64,000 nucleotides of DNA from contig NZ_BMUL01000007.1 in assembly GCF_014650175.1 (NCBI RefSeq), positions 62,001-126,000 on the forward strand, written 5' to 3'. Below the pieces are notes generated by a model. It was not told the DNA's origin, ran no database searches, and saw only the letters and a program-made list of their open reading frames with translations. Position 1 is the stretch's first letter; every line of letters starts with the position of its first letter. This DNA comes from Streptomyces termitum (GTDB taxonomy: Bacteria > Actinomycetota > Actinomycetes > Streptomycetales > Streptomycetaceae). This document shows, piece by piece, positions 58,291-64,000 of the stretch. Made by a program: the position numbers and the translations under genes.

Positions 58291-58333
58291 CGCACTTCGC
58301 ACCATGATCGGTGGCAGTCTGACGCGAAGTGCG
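58291..58333 (+). promoter_or_regulatory. Inverted repeat in leader of the HATPase gene
   Basis: CGCACTTCGC (58291-58300) pairs with GCGAAGTGCG (58324-58333) around a 23-base loop that contains ATGATCGG, 45 bases before the start at 58378. Either a 5'-UTR hairpin or a widely spaced operator. The rest of the 58117-58377 gap has an AT-richer GTATAAGG box (about 58262) and no gene. Confidence 0.45.
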
Positions 58334-58377
58334 ATCCGGGGCGGCGGCCCGCCCCGGCGGGAAGGGACGGCCTCGTC

Positions 58378-58809
58378 ATGGCAGATCACCAGGAAGCATC
58401 CGTCACCCTGCCGAGCCTCCCCGCCGAGGTGTCCGCGGCGCGGAGGTTCGTGGCGGAGGTGCTCGGCGGCTGGGGCCTCGACGGCGACGGGGACGCGGCG
58501 GACGCGATCCGGCTGATGGTCTCGGAGCTGGCGACCAACGCGGTGCAGCACACTTTTGGGCAATCGCCCAACTTCACGGTGGAACTGTGCCTCGACCGCG
58601 ACGAGGTGCTGCGGATCGGCGTCACCGACAGCCATCCGCGCTTCCCCCGCCGGCTTCCCGCCGCGGTCCAGCAGGACAACGGGCGTGGCCTGGCGATCAT
58701 CCGGGTCCTGGCGGCGGAGGCCGGCGGGCGGCTCTCCGTCACCCCGACCGAGGCGGGCGGCAAGACGGTGTGGGTCACCCTGCCGTGGGTGGCCGCCGTT
58801 CCTGCCTGA
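58378..58809 (+). CDS. RsbW-like ATP-binding (HATPase) protein
   Basis: 143-residue GHKL-fold protein of the anti-sigma/serine-kinase type abundant in Streptomyces. N-box LMVSELATNAVQHTF (residues 45-59) and G1/G2 boxes IGVTDSHPRFPRR and DNGRGLAIIRVLAAEAGGR are present, with TPTEAGGKTVWVTLPW at the end. Stand-alone kinases of this class act on STAS anti-anti-sigma proteins or bind sigma factors; no such partner is visible here. ATG 58378 with a GAAGGGA site. Leader contains a hairpin. Confidence 0.88.
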   Translation: MADHQEASVTLPSLPAEVSAARRFVAEVLGGWGLDGDGDAADAIRLMVSELATNAVQHTFGQSPNFTVELCLDRDEVLRIGVTDSHPRFPRRLPAAVQQDNGRGLAIIRVLAAEAGGRLSVTPTEAGGKTVWVTLPWVAAVPA

Positions 58810-58822
58810 GGAACCGTTTCGT

Positions 58823-59265
58823 TCAGGACGAGTGCGTCCGGTGGGAGGGCCAGGCGCCGTCGGCGAAGTGGCGCGCCCAGTAGTACGGGTTCACCTGCGC
58901 GAGGGTGCGGGCCAGCCAGCGGGTCGGGTCCTCGGGGTCGGGCACGCCGACCTCGACCTCGGGACCCCACAGCGCGAGGCGCTCCTGGCATATGCCGCAC
59001 GGCGGCAGGATGACGTACCGACCGTCCTCGGGATCGCGGAAGACGCAGACGGAGGCGGTCACCCGCCGGTCGAGGGTGTACGCCTGGCAGTAGGCGCCGG
59101 TCTCCTGGCACAGGGTGACGCTCCCGTGCATGTGTCGAGGCCGACGCTGGTGAGGATCCGGCCGTCGTCGAGGCGGACGGCGGCGGCCCCGCCGGGCTCG
59201 TCGGAGGGCCAGCGGCGGCGCGCCTGGTCGATGGCGGCGTCGACGAGCGCTTGGTCGAGTGTCAT
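58823..59265 (-). pseudogene. Cytidine deaminase-like gene with frameshift
   Basis: ATG 59265 starts MTLDQALVDAAIDQARRRWP ... DDGRILTSVGLD, then the frame is lost. Reading one frame over from about 59135 gives MHGSVTLCQETGAYCQAYTL, VFRDPEDGRYVILPPCGICQERLALWGPEVEVGVPD and a C-terminal LAQVNPYYWARHFADG to the stop at 58823. Both zinc motifs (CxE and PCxxC) are intact. The junction fits loss of one base, most simply an A, near 59131-59135. It could be a true recent mutation or a sequencing/assembly slip; a functional protein would have about 147 residues. Confidence 0.85.
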
Positions 59266-59437
59266 CGCCGCAGTCTAGGAAGGGGGTGACGGGCGCGCGG
59301 GGAATTGACGGCGTCCGTCCGGGCGGGCGCGGGCGCGGGCGGACGGCCCCGGGGCGGTGGCCTCCGGGCGGGTGCGAGGTCCCGGGCACCGGGGAGCGGC
59401 GTACCGCTTCCGCTCCCTGGTGCCTGGGGTCCGTGGG

Positions 59438-59914
59438 TCAGCGCACGCGGCCGTAGTAGACCTTCGAGGACCAGATGCGGTCGAGTTTCACCCAGGAGCC
59501 GGTCTTGGGCGAATGCCAGATCCTGCCGTCACCGGCGTAGATCCCCACGTGGTAGACCCGGCCGCCCGAGTGGAAGAAGACCAGGTCGCCCTTCTGGCGG
59601 CTGGAGGCGGTGATGTGCCGGCTCTGGTTGTACTGCTGCTGCGCGGTGCGGGGCAGCGACTTGCCCGCCTTCTTGTACGCGTAGAGCGTGAGTCCGGAGC
59701 AGTCGAAGCGGGTGGGTCCCGCCGAGCCGTACCGGTAGGGCGCGCCCTTCTTGGACGCGGCGATGCTCAGTGCCTTCGTCGCGTGGGAGGTGACTGCCTG
59801 GGCCTCGGGTGCGGCTCCCGGTGCGAGGAGCGTGCCGCCGACGGCGGCGAGGGTGAGAGCCGAGACGGCTCCGGCCCGGGTCAGCAGGGACGGGACATGC
59901 GTCTGCGCGGTCAT
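59438..59914 (-). CDS. Secreted NlpC/P60 cell-wall hydrolase
   Basis: 158-residue exported endopeptidase or amidase acting on peptidoglycan stem peptides. A Sec signal peptide occupies residues 1-40 (HVPSLLTRAGAVSALTLAAVGGTLLAPGAAPEAQA). The catalytic cysteine is in FDCSGLTLYAYKKAG, the histidine in GGRVYHVGIYAGDG and the third polar residue in IWHSPKTG. No extra wall-binding domain. ATG 59912-59914 with a GAAGGG site. The 5' leader holds a ydaO-type c-di-AMP riboswitch, as known for other actinobacterial wall hydrolases, so expression should respond to c-di-AMP. Confidence 0.93.
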   Translation of the reverse strand: MTAQTHVPSLLTRAGAVSALTLAAVGGTLLAPGAAPEAQAVTSHATKALSIAASKKGAPYRYGSAGPTRFDCSGLTLYAYKKAGKSLPRTAQQQYNQSRHITASSRQKGDLVFFHSGGRVYHVGIYAGDGRIWHSPKTGSWVKLDRIWSSKVYYGRVR

Positions 59915-59934
59915 GCGCAACCCTTCGTCAGCCG

Positions 59935-60120
59935 CCTGTGAAGGATGACCTGTCGGGTTCGGGCAGGCGAAGATGCCCGGCCGCGGCTGCGGCTTCACCC
60001 CAAGGGCGACCGTGCTGGGGTCCAGCGCGGTCGACCCGTACTGCTCGGGTCCTCCACTCCTGCCGATCCACTCCTGTCGACCAGACGTCCGGGACGGCGG
60101 CAGGACTCGGCGTCCGCCCG
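59935..60120 (-). promoter_or_regulatory. ydaO-yuaA (c-di-AMP) riboswitch
   Basis: Reverse-strand leader of the NlpC/P60 gene. Conserved elements of the class appear in order: GACGCCGAGTCCTGCCG (near 60114), the GGACCCGAGC region, GGGGTGAAGCCGCAGCCGC (near 60000), CGGCCGGGCATCTTCGCC, then CCCGAACCCGACAGGTCA (about 59952-59970) before the closing helix CAGGCGGCTGACGAAGG. These match actinobacterial ydaO aptamers as I recall them, for example upstream of rpfA. Boundaries are approximate (probably plus or minus 20 bases). C-di-AMP binding normally lowers expression. Confidence 0.85.
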
Positions 60121-60436
60121 GACCGCCCCGCCTGGATGGCGGGGGCTTGTCGTCGTCAGGGATCTTGACCCACGGTTCGGGCGAAAACCGAGTGGAAACG
60201 GCGTTATGTGAGGCTCCTCACGACTGATCCATACGGGTGGACAAGAGGGTTTAGTGATCGTCGTAGGTTTGGCCTACGAGCCCCGCACCTGCGTCGGAAT
60301 GTTCTATTCCGCCAAATGCGTACACCTGTTGCGCAACTCGTCCCCCTCGATCGCCGCTCGTGCGACTACGCCGAACGGGGGAGGGTTTCTGCGTCCGGTG
60401 TCGGCCGTCCGGGGTTCGACACGACACGTCGGAATG
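60121..60436. other. Intergenic, promoter side of the riboswitch
   Basis: About 315 bases without a convincing gene. AT-richer than its surroundings (ATACGGGTGGACAAGAGGGTTTAG near 60231; GTTCTATTCCGCC near 60300). It must contain the promoter of the riboswitch transcript on the reverse strand; I could not fix its position. Short forward readings here have no coding character. Confidence 0.4.
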
Positions 60437-60742
60437 TCAACCCGCCGGTGCTTCGGGGAGGGTGACGCGCGCCGCGCGCCGCTCGCCGTCCAGCACCCGC
60501 AGCGCGCACGCGAGGGTCTCGGCGTGCACCTCGTTCTCGCCCCGCATGTGCATGAGCGTCAACGCCTCGCGCAGTGCCTCCACCCGCCCGACCAGGGCCT
60601 GTGCGGCGCGAAGGGCGCCGTAGGTGTGCGAGGTCCGGGACGGGTTGGCCTTCCCCAGGAGGTCGACGATGTCGAGGTACGCGTCGATGAACTGCCCCTC
60701 GGCGCGGGTCAGCGCGGGCAGTGGCGGGAGTTCGGGCACCAT
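60437..60742 (-). CDS. Small helical protein downstream of clpP-like gene
   Basis: 101 residues, no known family. It is almost wholly alpha-helical in composition (RAEGQFIDAYLDIVDLLGKA; GALRAAQALVGRVEALREALTLMHMRG; HAETLACALRVLDGERR), with no signal peptide, Cys only once. ATG 60740-60742 lies seven bases after the stop of the clpP-like gene, so the two are translationally coupled. This suggests an adaptor or subunit working with the ClpP-like protein. Codon use fits the host. Confidence 0.75.
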   Translation of the reverse strand: MVPELPPLPALTRAEGQFIDAYLDIVDLLGKANPSRTSHTYGALRAAQALVGRVEALREALTLMHMRGENEVHAETLACALRVLDGERRAARVTLPEAPAG

Positions 60743-60749
60743 CGCGGCC

Positions 60750-61373
60750 TCACCGCGCGGCCGTGCCGGCGGCGGCCCGGCGGCTGCCGACCACGTGGTC
60801 GACCAGGCCGTACGCGAGGGCGGCCGGTGCGTCGAGCACGGTGACGCGCGCGGTGTCGGCGGCGATCCGCTCCCCGTCCTGGCCGGTGCAGGAGGCAAGC
60901 AGGTCCGTCAGCAGCGCGCGCAGCCGCAGCAGTTCGCGCGCGTGCAGGTCCAGGTCGGAGGGCTGTCCGTGGAGGGGCTCGTCCAGGGCGGGCTCGCGCA
61001 GGACGACCCGCGCGCCGGGCAGCATCATGCGCTTCCCCGGCGTCCCCGCCGCGAGCAGGACCGCCGCCGTGGAACCGGCCTGGCCGAGACAGGTCGTCTC
61101 CACATCGCTCGCCAGGCTGCGCATCGTGTCGTGGATCGCGGTCGCCGCGGTGATCGAGCCGCCGGGGGAGTTGAGGTAGAGCGCGATGTCCCGGCCGGGA
61201 TCCGCGTGGTCCAGGTACAGGAGCTGCGCGATCACGTCGCTCGCGGCGGTGTCGTCGAGCGGGGTGCCCAGGAGGACGATCCGGTTCTCCAGCAGCTTCG
61301 CGTACGGATCGAGCGTCCGGGTGCCGTACGAGGTCCGCTCCGAGAACTCCGGCAGTACATGACGTGCGTCCAC
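60750..61373 (-). CDS. ClpP-family protein with degenerate catalytic triad
   Basis: 207-residue ClpP paralogue. The fold signatures remain: [55 protein letters not shown] and [22 protein letters not shown]. The nucleophile serine is kept (Ser101, codon 61071-61073). The catalytic histidine position, normally in IHQP, is arginine (Arg126, in VVLREP, codon 60996-60998), and the catalytic aspartate position in DTxRD is valine (Val177, in DTARV). It is therefore probably not a peptidase by itself; it may be a structural or regulatory ring subunit. GTG 61373 has AAGGGGG eight bases upstream. Divergent from a Phd-type antitoxin gene. Confidence 0.88.
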   Translation of the reverse strand: MDARHVLPEFSERTSYGTRTLDPYAKLLENRIVLLGTPLDDTAASDVIAQLLYLDHADPGRDIALYLNSPGGSITAATAIHDTMRSLASDVETTCLGQAGSTAAVLLAAGTPGKRMMLPGARVVLREPALDEPLHGQPSDLDLHARELLRLRALLTDLLASCTGQDGERIAADTARVTVLDAPAALAYGLVDHVVGSRRAAAGTAAR

Positions 61374-61398
61374 GAGGGGCGCCCCCTTCTGTAAAAAA

Positions 61399-61413
61399 TG
61401 TACAGGACGTACA
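61399..61413. promoter_or_regulatory. TGTAC-N5-GTACA operator between clpP-like and phd-type genes
   Basis: Perfect dyad TGTACAGGACGTACA just upstream of the TAAGAT -10 box of the antitoxin gene and 26 bases before the clpP-like start. Phd/YefM antitoxins repress their own promoters, so this is the likely binding site and would also affect the divergent gene. Confidence 0.6.
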
Positions 61414-61418
61414 GACCG

Positions 61419-61424
61419 TAAGAT
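61419..61424 (+). promoter_or_regulatory. -10 box of the antitoxin gene
   Basis: TAAGAT seven bases before ATG 61432 (leaderless). It covers the alternative ATG 61423, which is therefore unlikely to be the start. Confidence 0.55.
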
Positions 61425-61431
61425 GGTGAGC

Positions 61432-61731
61432 ATGACCTACGAGATCCCGGTGACGCAAGCACGGGCGGAACTCGCCGACCTCATCAACCGCGTCGTGTAC
61501 GGCGATGAGCGCGTGGTCGTGACCCGGCACGGGAAGCCGCTCGTGGCCCTCGTCTCCGCCGCTGACCTGGAGCGACTGGAGAAGATGGAGGCCGCGGCCG
61601 CGGAGGTCGCCGACGAACTGGTGATCCGCTCCCTCTCCGGCACGCGCCTCTCCGGCGGCCTCGGTTCCGCCGCGGGTGAACAGCACCGCTTCGGCATCGC
61701 TGCCCACCACCGCGAGCCCGGCGCGGACTGA
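61432..61731 (+). CDS. Phd/YefM-family antitoxin without partner toxin
   Basis: 99-residue DNA-binding antitoxin-type protein. The Phd/YefM N-domain is clear: [51 protein letters not shown] (residues 2-52). The C-terminal 45 residues, which in true antitoxins wrap the toxin, are variable. No Doc, RelE/YoeB or PIN gene follows; the next 378 bases to ureA contain no plausible toxin. It is divergent from the degenerate clpP gene across a shared operator. Either the toxin was lost or the protein has become a dedicated regulator of the clpP-like unit. Confidence 0.88.
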   Translation: MTYEIPVTQARAELADLINRVVYGDERVVVTRHGKPLVALVSAADLERLEKMEAAAAEVADELVIRSLSGTRLSGGLGSAAGEQHRFGIAAHHREPGAD

Positions 61732-62033
61732 CGGTCCGGATTCGCCCCCTCCCGGCGGGCGGCCCCTCCCGGCGCGCGGCCCCGCGCGTCGGCCGGACCT
61801 CGCATGTCGGCCGGACCCCGCGCGCCGACCGTCGTTCTCGCGCGCCTGTCGGCGATCCCGCGTACCCCTCCGGCCCCTCCTCGCGCCCCTCTGGCTCCCC
61901 TTTCTCGGAAGCTCTTGATCCATTTCATGGCGCCGGCCGTCCGATGATCATGAGATCGCAAAGTGCGAGTTAACCGGCCGGAAAAACTTCCGCCCTAACG
62001 TGCAATGTCCGGCCGTGCAGGGCCCTTTCGGCA
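61732..62033. other. Intergenic before urease operon
   Basis: No gene seen. The first half has two copies of TCGGCCGGACC (about 61788 and 61810) within GC-rich repeats; the second half, from about 61915, is A/T-richer (TTGATCCATTTCATGG; GATGATCATGAGATCGC) and is probably the upstream control region of ureA. Confidence 0.4.
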
Positions 62034-62062
62034 TTCAACAAACTGTTGACGCTCGGTAGGGT
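62034..62062 (+). promoter_or_regulatory. Promoter of the ure operon
   Basis: -35 TTCAAC (62034-62039), 17-base spacer, -10 TAGGGT (62057-62062), giving a leader of about 40 bases before ureA. A small dyad CAACA-AA-CTGTTG overlaps the -35 box. Confidence 0.55.
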
Positions 62063-62109
62063 CCGCAGCTGTCCGGGCACGGTCCGGGGGACGACTGTGA
62101 GGTGGAAGA

Positions 62110-62412
<303 letters not shown>

Positions 62413-62427
62413 CGGGGCCGAACAGTG

Positions 62428-62772
62428 ATGATCCCCGGAGAGATCCTGTACGGGGACGGTCCCGTCACCCTCAACGAGGGCCGCCCCGTCACCCGCCTCA
62501 CCGTCCTCAACGCGGCCGACCGGCCCGTCCAGGTCGGCTCCCACTACCACTTCGCCGAGGTCAACCCCGGCCTCGCGCTCGACCGGGCCGCCGCCCGCGG
62601 CAAGCGCCTCAACATCGCTGCCGGGACCGCCGTCCGCTTCGAGCCCGGCATCCCCGTCGAGGTCGAGCTCGTGCCCCTCGCCGGCCACCGGATCATCCCC
62701 GGTCTGCGCGGCGAGACCGCCGGGCCGCTCGACCCGGCGACCGGGTCCCCGAACGGAGACGCCCGTGCCTGA
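62428..62772 (+). CDS. ureB: Urease subunit beta
   Basis: Urease beta subunit, 114 residues from ATG 62428 (GTG 62425 is one codon longer). Conserved [58 protein letters not shown] and [12 protein letters not shown] are present. It lies 15 bases after ureA and overlaps the start of ureC by 8 bases, as expected of a stoichiometric operon. Confidence 0.95.
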   Translation: MIPGEILYGDGPVTLNEGRPVTRLTVLNAADRPVQVGSHYHFAEVNPGLALDRAAARGKRLNIAAGTAVRFEPGIPVEVELVPLAGHRIIPGLRGETAGPLDPATGSPNGDARA

Positions 62773-64000
62773 CCTCCACCGCGCCGTCTACGCCGACCTG
62801 TTCGGCCCGACCACCGGCGACCGCATCCGGCTCGCCGACACCGACCTGCTCGTCGAGATCGAGGAGGACCGCTCCGGCGGCCCCGGCCGGGCCGGCGAGG
62901 AGGCCGTCTTCGGCGGCGGCAAGGTCATCCGCGAGTCCATGGGCCAGGCCCGGACGACCCGCGCCGAGGGCGCCCCCGACACGGTGATCACCGGCGCGGT
63001 GGTCATCGACCACTGGGGGATCGTCAAGGCCGACATCGGCATCCGCGACGGCCGTATCACCGCCCTCGGCAAGGCCGGCAACCCCGACACCATGGACGGG
63101 GTCCACCCCGACCTGGTCATCGGACCCGAGACCGAGATCGTCGTCGGCAACGGCCGGATCGTCACCGCCGGCGGCGTCGACACCCACGTCCACTTCATCT
63201 CGCCGACCGTCGTCGAGCAGGCGCTCGCCACCGGCATCACCACCCTCGTCGGCGGTGGCACCGGACCCGCCGAGGGCACCAAGGCGACCACCGTCACCCC
63301 CGGCCCCTGGCACATGGCCCGGATGTTCGAGGCGCTCGACACCTACCCCGTCAACATCGGCCTCCTCGGCAAGGGCAACACCATGTCCCGCGAGGCGATG
63401 CACTCCCAGCTGCGCGGCGGAGCCCTCGGCTTCAAGATCCACGAGGACTGGGGGGCCACCCCCGCCGTCATCGACGCCTGCCTCCGGGTCTGCGAGGAGA
63501 CCGGCGCCCAGCTCGCCATCCACACCGACACCCTCAACGAGGCGGGCTTCGTCGGCGACACCCTCGCCGCCATCGCGGGCCGCACCATCCACGCGTACCA
63601 CACCGAGGGCGCGGGCGGCGGGCACGCGCCCGACATCATCACCGTGGTCTCCGAGCCGTATGTGCTGCCCAGCTCGACCAACCCGACCCGGCCGCACACC
63701 GTCAACACGATCGACGAGCACCTCGACATGCTGATGGTCTGCCACCACCTCAACCCGGCCGTCCCGGAGGACCTCGCCTTCGCCGAATCGCGGATCCGGC
63801 CCTCCACCATCGCGGCCGAGGACGTGCTCCACGACCTCGGCGCCCTCTCGATCATCTCCTCCGACGCCCAGGCCATGGGCCGGATCGGCGAGGTCGTCCT
63901 GCGGACCTGGCAGACCGCGCACGTCATGAAGAAGCGGCGAGGCGCGCTGCCCGGCGACGGGCGCGCCGACAACCACCGGGTGCGGCGGTACGTCGCCAAG
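62765..64000 (+). CDS. ureC: Urease subunit alpha (3' part outside window)
   Basis: Catalytic alpha subunit, truncated by the window end after about 412 of the usual ~570 residues. Nickel and active-site residues seen in order: the HVH ligand pair (GVDTHVHF), the carbamylated lysine in [12 protein letters not shown] with the following histidine, [28 protein letters not shown], the flap MVCHHLNP with the catalytic histidine and SSDAQAMGR with the aspartate ligand. GTG 62765 overlaps the ureB stop by 8 bases. The frame is open to the last base of the window. Confidence 0.96.
   Translation, partial: MPDLHRAVYADLFGPTTGDRIRLADTDLLVEIEEDRSGGPGRAGEEAVFGGGKVIRESMGQARTTRAEGAPDTVITGAVVIDHWGIVKADIGIRDGRITALGKAGNPDTMDGVHPDLVIGPETEIVVGNGRIVTAGGVDTHVHFISPTVVEQALATGITTLVGGGTGPAEGTKATTVTPGPWHMARMFEALDTYPVNIGLLGKGNTMSREAMHSQLRGGALGFKIHEDWGATPAVIDACLRVCEETGAQLAIHTDTLNEAGFVGDTLAAIAGRTIHAYHTEGAGGGHAPDIITVVSEPYVLPSSTNPTRPHTVNTIDEHLDMLMVCHHLNPAVPEDLAFAESRIRPSTIAAEDVLHDLGALSIISSDAQAMGRIGEVVLRTWQTAHVMKKRRGALPGDGRADNHRVRRYVAK

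Noticed and set aside
61732..62109. A toxin gene for the Phd-type antitoxin
   Set aside because: No forward reading with Doc, RelE or PIN features; composition is non-coding and urease control signals begin at about 61915.

Overview
The window is high-GC actinobacterial DNA and reads as a Streptomyces chromosome. Support for this includes third-position G/C bias in every gene, frequent GTG starts, many -10 boxes lying 6-8 bases before a start codon (leaderless mRNAs), Tat-exported hydrolases, a mycothiol-type enzyme family, and a bio cluster close to a ure operon. No rRNA, tRNA or CRISPR array was seen. The left edge holds a decayed IS5-type transposase; almost everything else looks like ordinary chromosomal core or semi-core DNA.

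Layout. 0-8.4 kb: IS remnant, two small proteins, uppP, an HxlR regulator, a VTT-domain membrane protein followed by two long hairpins, an AlkD-like DNA repair protein, a patatin-like lipase, a spermidine-synthase-like protein and an MFS exporter. 8.6-17.3 kb: a proline/glutamine-rich membrane protein, a thioesterase, a Tat-exported family 3 glycosidase with a PA14 insert, a DedA protein, two left-handed beta-helix proteins, an XRE-cupin regulator facing a stub of its former EamA partner, and a YbaK-type deacylase. 17.4-28.4 kb: a CoA-binding protein, an acyl-CoA ligase with a carboxylesterase opposite a PucR regulator, a YigZ protein, sbcD-sbcC and an Lrp regulator. 28.5-37.6 kb: a DUF885 hydrolase, an Lrp regulator facing a transsulfuration-type PLP enzyme, an ACT-GNAT protein and a SWIM/HEAT-like pair. 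37.6-45.3 kb: PhoD phosphatase, a MocR regulator facing an EamA transporter, an alpha/beta hydrolase, a GntR regulator with a DasR-like operator over its promoter, and a ROK protein. 45.5-53.3 kb: mug, purB, an SGNH hydrolase, a mycothiol-family enzyme, two CNNM/CorC-type proteins, GNAT and VOC proteins.

The right part holds biotin biosynthesis (bioB-bioA-bioD facing bioF), an RsbW-like kinase, a frameshifted cytidine deaminase, an NlpC/P60 wall hydrolase behind a ydaO-type c-di-AMP riboswitch, a ClpP paralogue with a broken catalytic triad and a small helical partner facing an orphan Phd antitoxin, and the start of ureABC, cut by the window end.

The most interesting items are the degenerate ClpP / small protein / toxin-less antitoxin locus (60.4-61.7 kb), the SWIM plus 900-residue HEAT-like pair (33.4-37.6 kb), the cysteine-rich tail of BioB, the c-di-AMP riboswitch, the DasR-like operator upstream of the GntR gene, a 46-bp nested dyad between acyl-CoA ligase and PucR, and several signs of gene decay (IS scar, EamA stub, deaminase frameshift, EamA run-on).
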